A stretch of DNA of 64,000 nt, taken from Athripsodes cinereus. Its lineage: Eukaryota; Arthropoda; Insecta; Trichoptera; Leptoceridae. The stretch is from the NCBI GenBank assembly GCA_947579605.1, contig OX388306.1, forward strand, positions 558,001 to 622,000, given 5' to 3'. A program made the translations under genes and the position numbers. The notes beneath the pieces are model-generated. The model was given only the letters and a program-made list of their open reading frames with translations, searched no databases and had not been told where the DNA came from. Below are positions 1 to 8,670 of the stretch, one piece after another; the first letter of the stretch is position 1; each line of letters starts with the position of its first letter.

Positions 1-62
1 CATGCCAACAAAAAATTAAAACATTCAGGATGGGTGCTAAACCTCATTGCTGAATTGAGAAT
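1..62 (-). repeat. SINE-like repeat fragment (family S1)
   Basis: Antisense fragment of the SINE-like family seen many times in this window. It has the diagnostic antisense words for 'cattcaggatgggt' and 'cctcattgctgaatt'. It is cut by the window edge. Best complete relatives are near 21172, 36609 and 58621. Confidence 0.6.
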
Positions 63-721
63 AATGCACAATAAGTGATGCAAAAACTAAAGGGCAGCTA
101 GGGGGATTGTTTACATTGGACGATCAGCCGATTTTTCAAAATTAACAGTGAGGTCACTAGAAGGCATGAAGACAAAAACCTAGAAAATCGTCGAAATTTG
201 AAGTGAATATTGCGCGAAAATAAATTGTTAATTGACGATTACACGAAATTCAAGGTGCCACTGTACTTCAGTAGGGCAGGGGGCACAGCGTAGGGCTGTA
301 ACTGTAATGCGATATAACATAACATAATAAAATAAGATTATATTTTACACACAGTAGGTACATACATATTATTATGTATGGGAATATTCCCACGACTTTT
401 ATGACGTAGCGACTACAGGTACAATACAGAGCACCTGTAACGGAGATACACATACATAGTATATACAGTACTACACAATGAAACAATCTAGAGGGCACCA
501 TTTCTAAATCAGATATGTAGATTTAAATAATTGTTACAAAGCTGGTGTGTACAAAAAATGTACAAACTCTCACCCAAAACAATATAATGTAGGTACCTAC
601 CTAAAATGTATGTAACAAACTTTAGACCCAATGTTGAATTTTCGCACAATATGTTATGTTCCATGAATGTCGCCTTTTACAGGACACCCAGAAAACTTAT
701 GGAAAATAAGAGACAGTAATA

Positions 722-985
722 TCACAATCTATCTATATCCTCACGCAGCATCCCAAGTGTGGTAGGCAGGAAGAACGGAACACTTCTTCAATATTCATAC
801 AATTTCACAATTTTACAACAGTCGATTTATCTAACTTAAAACACGGCCATTCATGATAATTTGATCCACGTGGTTCTCGGACGCCCACGCTTCCTTACAC
901 CCCCTCTTTCAGATAGGTATATATCCTCTTTGCCAACCTTTCTTCATTCTTTCGTTCCACATATCAATTTCACAACGTCAGCCGC
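722..985 (-). mobile_element. RTE LINE 3' fragment, 5'-truncated
   Basis: Antisense match to the 3' end of the complete RTE element at 13139-16472. It has the shared plus-strand landmarks 'gtaggcagg.agaacggaac', then 'ggttctcggacgcccacgc' and 'caccccctctttcagata'. It begins at a tetranucleotide 'tctatctatat' tail, which is the 3' end of the element. It is degenerate with no open frame. Confidence 0.7.
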
Positions 986-1890
986 TATTCCTTTCGAAAA
1001 TGATCCTTGAAAGTAAAACTTTATAGTAAAACTAAGATATTATGGTGTAGATGTAGACCCCTCCTAGAGGCGCCACGTCATCGACGCTATAGGTTGATTG
1101 CGTCAGTGACAAAATGCTATTATTGGTGATTGCATTATGAATTACATTTTCCCAAGAACCGCAACATAATATACATTTGCAACGAGGCGAGGGAGCCGAG
1201 CGCTCACCCTCGAAGAAAAATACAACATTTTGATAAATAATAATTGCGATTTTGCCAGATAGCCTCGTACTTTACTCACACCTCACACCTCACACCTAAC
1301 AGTGAATGATATGAATGGGGTCCCTTCCCAATATATATTTTTTTGAGAATATGTTGTGGTGACTCATAAAATATTTCGAAAGGTATAATACACATCGATA
1401 CATATGTGACGAATCCCTTGTGAATTATCTGATAATACAGAGGACATACCTACTGCAAACACACATATTATATGAACGGACTTGAATATTATTATCAATT
1501 AGATTGTGCACTGCCTATCACTATAACATAATATTATAACTGAATCATGCTGTTACTCGTTACAATATTATGCATACAACAGGATATAATCAATTAAACT
1601 GCTACAGATATAGATATAAAGATATATAAGTATGCAATAGTCCAACTCGACCATTGTCTTAATAATATTCGCCATAAAATATAAATAAGTCCCAATATTT
1701 CAATGCATCCTTAACAGCCTTAACGTGACACTTATCTTGAGCTAGCACTCAATTTGGTTCAATTTGCTTTTGTGTGGTGTTCATACGGGGCGGCATAAAG
1801 GCCTGACGATTTCATAAAAAACAAAATCCGTCGGTTGTCCATTGATCGTGATCACACAGTCCACCGACGTAGATTCATTGTTTTCAAAAT

Positions 1891-1905
1891 GGCGAACGTC
1901 GAGGT
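1891..1905 (+). other. Possible tiny first coding exon (MANVE)
   Basis: In a GC-richer block (about 1780-2260) without recognisable repeats, an ATG in good context (AAAATGGCG) opens five codons, Met-Ala-Asn-Val-Glu. A splice-donor-like GTAAAG follows at once. Many housekeeping genes begin this way, but I found no matching downstream exon in the window. It could equally be chance or an unknown repeat. This is inference only. Confidence 0.15.
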
Positions 1906-2705
1906 AAAGATCGCTGGCTGCTAATCTTTAGTTGAAAATGTTATGGTAAAGGATATAATCCGCTTTTTAACTAAGGAAACAAACGCCACAAACCAACAAT
2001 AAAGATAACGACTGTCAAGAAACGGGAAGCGGTTATAAAGTTTTCACCATAGATAAGGATGCCGCGCATACTATCTTCGCATGCACACACATTTCCACCA
2101 ACGAAAAAAGTTGAAAGGTGGTTAACCTTAGACGATATCGTTTTTACTGGTTTCTATCGTTTCAGATTAACTGTCAGTTTGTTCCTACGGTTCAAATGGC
2201 TGACGATATTTTGGTTTCCTGGCGATATTCGCCTCGTGAGAACACCCCATTACGTCCAATAAACCTTAATATTGTAAATTAGATGTACATTTAACCAAAA
2301 CAACGAATAGCGCAGAATAAGCGTTACTCTAAATGCACTTTAAAATGTTGAGACTTAGCATACACAAAAAGGCAGTCTATTACAGTCCAACGCAACATTT
2401 CTATCTATAGGTAAGTACATATGTATATTATGTGCAAAAATAATACGTATCACATTGATTAGCTCTATAGCAACTTCTAAATTGAGTGCAACTTGTAATA
2501 TTTCCGATAAGTAAAGACAGACAGTGAGTGATGCGTTAATCACATTATTGATAAACAAGTATTTTATTTATTTATTTATTCATTATTTACTGCAAATAAT
2601 TGATCGCGACACACGCAATTTTATAGAGAAATGCATTAAAATTAAATACACTAAATATACAGAGGGGGAGTTTATTGCAAAGGCGCGATCTCATAATATG
2701 TATAC

Positions 2706-3078
2706 TGTTACGTAATCACCATTAGGAGGGTACTTAAGTTTGGAAGTTTAATGAATTTGAATTTTTATATTATTTTTGGTTATGGAATGTTTGGAAAATA
2801 ATGACAGGTGGTTGTTTTGGTTTTGATAAAAAGAAAGATCTAGATTAGGCTGGAAGAAAGATGTTATAAAATGGGTATATAAGAAATCTGTGTGAACTGT
2901 AATAATATGTGACGTATATATAAATAATAGTTGTTGTAATATGTATTTTAAATAAATAATAATTGTAAATAAATAAAAACGTTTAAATAAATTGTTAATT
3001 TTCAAGATGTCATTCTTTTAATTGAATTCAGACTTTATTTTCCCTGACACAAGTTATTGAAAAACGATTTACGTTACA
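2706..3078 (+). repeat. Gypsy 5' LTR, 373 bp
   Basis: It starts TGTTACG and ends TTACA, so it has the canonical TG...CA ends. The same 373 bases recur as the interrupted 3' LTR. It contains a TATA-like stretch (ttataaaa, then tatataag at about 2865-2883), followed by several AATAAA-type signals at about 2950-2990. This gives a U3-R-U5 layout with promoter and polyadenylation signals inside the LTR. Confidence 0.93.
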
Positions 3079-3079
3079 T

Positions 3080-3096
3080 TGGTGTCAGGTGTGGGG
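3080..3096 (+). other. Primer binding site, tRNA-Leu type
   Basis: One base after the 5' LTR lies TGGTGTCAGGTGTGGGG. TGG pairs with a tRNA CCA end, and the following bases are complementary to the usual 3' acceptor and T-arm of eukaryotic tRNA-Leu with about one mismatch. The tRNA identity is from general knowledge of tRNA-Leu 3' ends and was not searched. Confidence 0.7.
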
Positions 3097-3146
3097 TTGT
3101 GAATCAGATATTTAAGTGCTTAGTGGAAATAAAGACTGTGTAAAAT

Positions 3147-4610
3147 ATGTCATCAAAAAAATTAACTCTACTTGACTTGAAAGTGGTGGATCTGAAGCGC
3201 GAACTAGAAGAAAGAGACGCGGATACATCTGGAACGAAGGGTGTGCTCCAACTTCGACTAAGAAAGGTGATGGAAGAAGCAGGTGAAGATCCGGAAACAT
3301 ATATCTTCGAGTTGCCTATAACCACCAGTGAGCTTTATAAAGAAATCGAAAAGAAGCTTCAAGAAAATGCTACAGCTATGAAAGAAGAAATAGAAAGGCT
3401 TCGAGAAGATTCTAGAGGAACGAAAGAAGAAATTGAAAGGAAGTTTCAAGAATATTCTGTGTCCTTTGATGAAAGGATTAGCGAGTTAACAAAGCAGGTG
3501 AAAGTTTTGGAGAATCAGGCGCTTTCTTCAACAGCAAGAACGGATTTTGAGCAGAACACAACGGTGGACACAGAGTTCAAGTGTGTAGAGAGTGGTGCAA
3601 CTTCAATGGTGGAGCATGTGCGTAGTGATATGCCAACTTTTGATGGAAAGAACTCTTGGGAAGAGTACTTAACTTTGTTCGAAACAGTAGCTATGATAAA
3701 TGGCTGGTCGATGACAAGAAAAGCATCAGTATTGAGTATATCTTTACGAGGAGATGCTTTAAGAGTCCTTCAGATGATTCCGCTTGCGGATAGACAAAAC
3801 TTTAAATCTTTGGTTGAGAGACTGGAGATGCGATTTGGACATAAGCATATGGAACAAGTTTATAGGTCACAGTTGAAGAATCGTGTGCAGAGGCCCAATG
3901 AAACTCTACAGGAATTCGAGGCGGATGTAGCGCGTCTAGTGAGATATCCATACCCTACAGTTTCTGATGATGTATGTGAAAGTCTTGCAGTAGACAAGTT
4001 TTTGGATGGACTACGAGCAAGTGAGACACAACAAGCTATAAAACTGGCTAGACCACAAACTCTTAGTGATGCTTTAACCCAAGCACTCGAATTTGAAGCT
4101 GTAAGACAATCCGTACGAGGTCACGCTCAAGCCCGTGTGGTGGAAGCTGTACAAGAAAATCAACCACTTTCAATAGAAGACATAGTTAAGAAGGTTTTGG
4201 AGGCCTTGAAAGGAAAGAAGAGACAACTACGTTGCTGGGACTGTGGACAAATTGGACACCTGCGTAATCGGTGTCCAGGAAAACTAAAAAGGGTTGATGG
4301 AAAGGAGCAACTGTCGACCCGCATTGCCAATGCCTCGAAGAGATATGCAGATGTTGCGTCGTTCAGCGGACAAGTCAGCAGCATGTTTATAAATGGCAAA
4401 GTAAATGGAAAGAATTTGAAACTTTTGTTGGACACTGGAGCAACAAAGACAATCATGAGACCTGATTTAGTTTGCGAAAAAAAACAAATAGAATCAACTA
4501 AATGGACATTACGGACGGCAACTGGAGAGTCGGCGTCTGTATGCGGTGAGACAGTTGCCAACTTTCACATTGGAAGCACCATCTTCGATCATCAGGTGTG
4601 GCTGAGATAG
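3147..4610 (+). CDS. gag: Gypsy Gag with SAP-like domain, zinc knuckle and start of protease
   Basis: 487-codon frame of the LTR retrotransposon, coding for the structural protein that packages element RNA. Residues about 5-45 fit a SAP motif (LKVVDLKRELEERD then a Gly/Lys turn and a Leu-Arg helix), a DNA/chromatin-binding fold. About 60-130 is a charged heptad-like coiled coil. About 155-340 is the Gag capsid-like region with a Trp-rich start. C363-X2-C-X4-H-X4-C is a nucleocapsid zinc knuckle. The aspartic protease begins here with the catalytic D429-T-G motif. The frame stops at 4608-4610 inside the protease fold; the rest is in the -1 frame of pol. The start is the first ATG after the primer site. 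Confidence 0.93.
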   Translation: MSSKKLTLLDLKVVDLKRELEERDADTSGTKGVLQLRLRKVMEEAGEDPETYIFELPITTSELYKEIEKKLQENATAMKEEIERLREDSRGTKEEIERKFQEYSVSFDERISELTKQVKVLENQALSSTARTDFEQNTTVDTEFKCVESGATSMVEHVRSDMPTFDGKNSWEEYLTLFETVAMINGWSMTRKASVLSISLRGDALRVLQMIPLADRQNFKSLVERLEMRFGHKHMEQVYRSQLKNRVQRPNETLQEFEADVARLVRYPYPTVSDDVCESLAVDKFLDGLRASETQQAIKLARPQTLSDALTQALEFEAVRQSVRGHAQARVVEAVQENQPLSIEDIVKKVLEALKGKKRQLRCWDCGQIGHLRNRCPGKLKRVDGKEQLSTRIANASKRYADVASFSGQVSSMFINGKVNGKNLKLLLDTGATKTIMRPDLVCEKKQIESTKWTLRTATGESASVCGETVANFHIGSTIFDHQVWLR

Positions 4611-7600
4611 AGGAGGAAGTTATTCTTGGAATGGATGTAATGGCGAAGTATGGATTCAAACTGGATCTGAAGAGGCGAACTCTGAAAATTGGGGATGAAG
4701 ATATTCTTGTACAAGAGCATGAAGAATTCGCTACACGTGTGCTTGCGGCAGAAGTTGTTACTATTCCAAAACAAAGTGAAATGTTAGTACGAGCCTACTT
4801 AGATTGTGACATTCCAAATGGACATGTTTTAGTAGTGGAGTCCAACGCTAATACTGAAGCTGGAAAAGGAGTGTTGATTGCGAGAGTCCTGATTCAAGCT
4901 AAAAAGGATATTTTGGTCAGACTAATGAATATCAATGACTATCCAGTGACTATCAAAGAAGGAGTTTATTTAAGTATGTGTTCATCGGTTTCGTCAGTAA
5001 CATGTAGAGTGAGCGGTGGCCAAGTTTCTTCAGAGGAGGTACCAAAACACCTTGACGACTTAGTGAAGGAGGCTTGTAAGGAACTTACCAAGGAACAGAG
5101 CAAACAGATTAGATCCTTCATCGCTAGAAATCAGGATGTCTTCGAGAACCCAAGTCAACCCAAAGGAAGAACAAGTGTTGTTAGTCATCGAATAGACACA
5201 GGTGATGCAAGACCCATTCGTCAAGTACCCAGAAGATTACCTTTAGCAAAACGGGCGGAAGCAGATCAAATTATTCAAGATATGGAACGGGACAAGGTAA
5301 TAGAACCGTCAAGCAGTCCATGGTGTTCACCTGTAGTGCTGGTTAAGAAGAAGGATGGCTCAACTCGGTTCTGTGTTGATTTTCGCCAACTTAATAATGT
5401 TACTAAGAAGGACAGTTACCCTTTGCCTCGTATTGATGATACGTTGGACACATTGGCTGGCTGTAAAATCTTTTCAACGTTGGATTTGAAGAGTGGATAT
5501 TGGCAGGTTGGACTGGAACCTAAGGATAGAGAGAAAACAGCATTCTCTATTGGAAGTGGATTATGGCAGTTCATTGTTATGCCGTTTGGACTTTGTAACG
5601 CTCCGGCTACTTTTGAGCGTTTAATGGAAAGCGTGCTGAGAGGATTGTCGTGGGAGACCTGTTTAGTGTACCTGGATGACATCATCGTGCTTGGAAAATG
5701 TTTTGAGGAGCACTTACGAAATTTGGAACAAGTGTTTTCACGATTGAGAGCGGCCAACTTGAAACTCAATGTTAAGAAATGTACATTGTTCCGAAGACAA
5801 GTCAACTATCTGGGTCATGTTGTCTCTGAGGAAGGAGTGGCGGTGGATCCTGAGAAGATTAGAGCTGTTCAAGACTGGCCTACACCTAAAGACAAGCATG
5901 AAGTAAGAAGTTTTTTAGGCTTAAGCACTTACTATCGGCGATTTGTTTTGGGCTTCGCTGATATCGCTAAACCATTGACAAAACTCACAGAAGAAAGTAA
6001 TGAATTTATATGGGATTCAAAATGCCAATGCGCGTTTGAAGAATTGAAGAAGGTATTGATTAATTCCCCGATTCTAAGTTATCCTCGAGCCGAAGGGAAT
6101 TTTATTCTGGATACGGATGCAAGCAACGTCGGCATTGGAAGTGTACTATCTCAAGTTCAGGATGGTCAAGAACGCGTAATTGCGTACTTCAGTAAAGTTT
6201 TGTCAAGGCCGGAACGCAATTATTGTGTAACGCGAAGAGAGTTACTTGCTGTAATCAAGTCAGTTGAGCACTTCCGCAAATACCTATATGGACGGAAATT
6301 TCTTTTAAGGACAGATCATTCGGCGCTTGTATGGGTGTTACGATTCAAGAATCCTGAAGGTCAGGTTGCAAGATGGATAGAAAGATTGCAAGAATATGAC
6401 TATGATTCTGAGCATCGAGCTGGACTTCGTCATAAAAATGCTGATGCACTGTCAAGGCGTCCATGTCCAGAGGATTGCCAGCATTGTAATAAAGCGGAGG
6501 AAAGGTTCGTCATGATTCGTAGAACTACAGTCATCGATAATTTTTGGCAAGATGATGAAATTCGAGCGCACCAGTTGGAAGATCCTGACCTTGGACTTTT
6601 GATGCAGTGGAAAGAAAATGATCGAAAACCTTCATGGGAAGAAATAGCTTCATGTTCACCAAATGTTAAATCATATTGGGCACAATGGCAATCCATAGTT
6701 GTGGAAAACGGGTTGTTGAAACGTATTCTGGAAAGTGAAGATGGAACACAGCAGAAACAACAGCTATTGGTTCCAAGGAAGAGAGTTCCTGATGTCCTTA
6801 AGCTGCTTCACGATGATGTGTCTGGTGGACACTTGGGAGTTAAAAAGACTACAGAAAAGATTCGTCAGAGATTTTATTGGGTCCGTTACACTGAAGATGT
6901 AAAAGATTGGTGTAGAAGATGTGTGACTTGTGCTACTTCGAACGGACCTCAAAAACAGAGGCGTGCGCCAATGAGACAGTACAATGTAGGTAGTCCATTT
7001 GAAAGAATAGCCATCGACATAGCAGGACCGTTTCCCACAACTGAAAGAGGGAACAAGTATATTTTAGTAGCAATGGACTATTTTAGTAAATGGACAGAAG
7101 CCTATGCATTACCAAATCAAGAGGCTACCACTGTTGCTGAAATCTTGGTAAGAGAGCTGATAAGTCGTTTTGGAGTACCGTTGGAGCTTCATTCGGATCA
7201 AGGAAGAAATTTTGAGTCAGCCGTATTTCAGCAAGTATGTGAGATATTGGGAATTCGAAAAACGAGAACAACTGCTTTGCATCCACAGTCGGATGGAATG
7301 GTGGAGCGAATGAATCGAACATGTGGAAAATATCTGTCGAAGGCAGTGTCTGATCATCAGAAGGATTGGGACGAATACATCCACTTGTTCTTATTGGCCT
7401 ATCGTTCGGCAATTCATGAGACAACGGGACAAACACCAGCGAGTGTGATTTTTGGCCGTGAACTACGGTTACCTTGCGACTTGCAGTATGGATCTAAGCC
7501 TGGAGAGGATCTTGTTGGAGAAGATTATGTATCGGAACTTCGGAGAAAGATGAACGACATCCATGAACGTGTGCGGGCTAATATTCAAGTCGCTAGTGAC

Positions 7601-8479
7601 AGGATGAAGGAAAGATATGATGTCAAAGCTGTGGAAGGAGGGTATCAAGCTGGAGATTTAGTTTGGTTGTTCAATCCTCAACGGAGACGAGGCTATTCAC
7701 CGAAGCTTCAAAAATCCTGGGAAGGACCGTACGAGGTGATTAAAAGAATAAATGACGTTATTTATCGAATACGACGAAAATCAAATGGCAAGCCGAGGGT
7801 GGTACATTTCAATCGCTTAGCACCGTTTTTAGGAGACAATAAAAGTGAAGGAAACAACCCGATTGTTCAAGTCTGTAAAGTCCTAAGTAAAGAGAAGAGT
7901 TTTGAAGAGTTTATGAAGACGCCTCAACGAAGAATTCATCATGGTGTCACTATCGAAGTTGAGCAAGATCTTTTTGACACTCCAGAGGATTATGTTTTGG
8001 CTCATTGCTTGGCTCAGAATGCAAAATTTACTAATGGCATAGCCAAAGTTTTCAAGAAGAAGTACGGGATATTGGAAGAGATTAAGACCAAGAGTTTGAA
8101 AATTGGAGAAGCGGTCCATCTACAGCATGGGGAACGACATATATTTTACATGGTAAATAAAGCAATCCCTGAAGAACAAACAGAGTATGTTCAGATGTGG
8201 CACTGTTTACAAAGTTTGCGGGATCAAATGTTACAAATTAATCTTACGAAGCTCGGCATACCAAGGATAAGTGGCAGTATGGATTGGAAAGTTGTTCGAA
8301 ATATGATAGAAGAGATCTTCTGTAATACTGGAATTAATGTTTTAGTTTGTTGTTTTAATCCAGGGTATAGTGAGAACATCAAGAAGTCTGTACCTTGTTA
8401 TTTCTTCAAGACTTCACATTGCAGAGAGGATTCAGGATGCTCCTATCTTCATCCAGAGAATTCGTTCGGGACGAACTAA
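4598..8479 (+). CDS. pol: Gypsy Pol: protease end, RT, RNase H, integrase, plus C-terminal macro domain and CCCH finger
   Basis: About 1293 codons, counted from 4598 (a GTG, not a true start; the frame is open back to 4550). Residues about 9-13 (ILGMD) complete the protease. RT is about 200-430 with catalytic YLDD at 358-361. RNase H is about 500-625 (LDTDAS). The integrase zinc-binding region is about 735-785, with the catalytic triad D807, D867 and E903 (D-D-35-E) and a GPYEVI-type module near 1045. Then comes an unusual extension. Residues about 1118-1252 match the OARD1/TARG1 type of macro domain: an acidic DLF start, LAHC, a GIA-VFKKK segment, then K1188 and D1229 in the positions of the TARG1 catalytic pair. 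A CCCH finger follows (C1267-X7-C1275-X5-C1281-X3-H1285). The frame ends 17 bases before the 3' LTR. Apart from the break from gag no lesion is seen. Confidence 0.93.
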   Translation: MAEIEEEVILGMDVMAKYGFKLDLKRRTLKIGDEDILVQEHEEFATRVLAAEVVTIPKQSEMLVRAYLDCDIPNGHVLVVESNANTEAGKGVLIARVLIQAKKDILVRLMNINDYPVTIKEGVYLSMCSSVSSVTCRVSGGQVSSEEVPKHLDDLVKEACKELTKEQSKQIRSFIARNQDVFENPSQPKGRTSVVSHRIDTGDARPIRQVPRRLPLAKRAEADQIIQDMERDKVIEPSSSPWCSPVVLVKKKDGSTRFCVDFRQLNNVTKKDSYPLPRIDDTLDTLAGCKIFSTLDLKSGYWQVGLEPKDREKTAFSIGSGLWQFIVMPFGLCNAPATFERLMESVLRGLSWETCLVYLDDIIVLGKCFEEHLRNLEQVFSRLRAANLKLNVKKCTLFRRQVNYLGHVVSEEGVAVDPEKIRAVQDWPTPKDKHEVRSFLGLSTYYRRFVLGFADIAKPLTKLTEESNEFIWDSKCQCAFEELKKVLINSPILSYPRAEGNFILDTDASNVGIGSVLSQVQDGQERVIAYFSKVLSRPERNYCVTRRELLAVIKSVEHFRKYLYGRKFLLRTDHSALVWVLRFKNPEGQVARWIERLQEYDYDSEHRAGLRHKNADALSRRPCPEDCQHCNKAEERFVMIRRTTVIDNFWQDDEIRAHQLEDPDLGLLMQWKENDRKPSWEEIASCSPNVKSYWAQWQSIVVENGLLKRILESEDGTQQKQQLLVPRKRVPDVLKLLHDDVSGGHLGVKKTTEKIRQRFYWVRYTEDVKDWCRRCVTCATSNGPQKQRRAPMRQYNVGSPFERIAIDIAGPFPTTERGNKYILVAMDYFSKWTEAYALPNQEATTVAEILVRELISRFGVPLELHSDQGRNFESAVFQQVCEILGIRKTRTTALHPQSDGMVERMNRTCGKYLSKAVSDHQKDWDEYIHLFLLAYRSAIHETTGQTPASVIFGRELRLPCDLQYGSKPGEDLVGEDYVSELRRKMNDIHERVRANIQVASDRMKERYDVKAVEGGYQAGDLVWLFNPQRRRGYSPKLQKSWEGPYEVIKRINDVIYRIRRKSNGKPRVVHFNRLAPFLGDNKSEGNNPIVQVCKVLSKEKSFEEFMKTPQRRIHHGVTIEVEQDLFDTPEDYVLAHCLAQNAKFTNGIAKVFKKKYGILEEIKTKSLKIGEAVHLQHGERHIFYMVNKAIPEEQTEYVQMWHCLQSLRDQMLQINLTKLGIPRISGSMDWKVVRNMIEEIFCNTGINVLVCCFNPGYSENIKKSVPCYFFKTSHCREDSGCSYLHPENSFGTN
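7949..8354 (+). other. Macro domain (OARD1/TARG1-like) encoded within Gypsy pol
   Basis: In-frame part of pol, residues about 1118-1252. The order of features follows ALC1/OARD1-like macro domains. These are the DLFDTPEDYVLAHC entry strand, a Gly-containing loop before VFKKKYG, the IFYMVNK strand, an amphipathic helix with Leu-Arg-Asp, PRISGSMDW, and a final MIEEIF helix with a hydrophobic strand. In human TARG1 the catalytic residues are Lys84 and Asp125, 41 apart; here K1188 and D1229 are also 41 apart. The likely activity is binding ADP-ribose and removing it from acidic residues of proteins. It is an inference that the activity is retained. Confidence 0.8.
8396..8452 (+). other. CCCH zinc finger at the C-terminus of Gypsy Pol
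   Basis: Residues 1267-1285 read CYFFKTSHCREDSGCSYLH, a C-X7-C-X5-C-X3-H pattern with the aromatic residues typical of RNA-binding CCCH fingers. It lies about 15 residues after the macro domain and 8 residues before the stop. CCCH fingers usually bind single-stranded RNA. Confidence 0.75.
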
Positions 8480-8495
8480 ATTAAGAGGGAGGCAA
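8480..8495 (+). other. Polypurine tract of Gypsy element
   Basis: Purine-rich stretch (about aagagggagg, followed by caa) directly upstream of the 3' LTR TG, in the place where plus-strand DNA synthesis is primed. One C interrupts it. Confidence 0.7.
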
Positions 8496-8670
8496 TGTTA
8501 CGTAATCACCATTAGGAGGGTACTTAAGTTTGGAAGTTTAATGAATTTGAATTTTTATATTATTTTTGGTTATGGAATGTTTGGAAAATAATGACAGGTG
8601 GTTGTTTTGGTTTTGATAAAAAGAAAGATCTAGATTAGGCTGGAAGAAAGATGTTATAAAATGGGTATAT
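8496..8670 (+). repeat. Gypsy 3' LTR, first part (before LINE)
   Basis: The first 175 bases of the LTR, identical by eye to 2706-2880. The LINE insertion interrupts it just after 'gggtatat', inside the TATA-like stretch tatataag. Confidence 0.93.

Larger units (their letters stand above)
63..2701. other. Intergenic AT-rich DNA with old repeat pieces
   Basis: No gene is supported here. About 650-705 is another antisense S1 piece (reverse of the 'gtcctgtaaaaggc' segment). About 722-985 is an antisense RTE 3' fragment, listed separately. Near 1283-1300 there is a small 'cacacct' tandem. About 2645-2700 resembles the antisense 3' end of the CR1/L2-like LINE ('ggcgcgatctc'). A GC-richer, apparently repeat-free block at about 1780-2260 is listed separately. 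Confidence 0.5.

Noticed and set aside
2748..3005. 85-codon minus frame in the 5' LTR (repeated in the 3' LTR)
   Set aside because: AT-driven open frame in a regulatory repeat; Lys/Leu/Ile-rich with no motif.
2706..8495. Endogenous retrovirus with envelope
   Set aside because: No env-like frame, signal peptide or transmembrane segment after integrase; the C-terminal extension is a macro domain plus CCCH finger.
8370..8591. Separate small gene overlapping the end of pol
   Set aside because: It lies in another frame across the CCCH-coding end and the LTR; no independent support.
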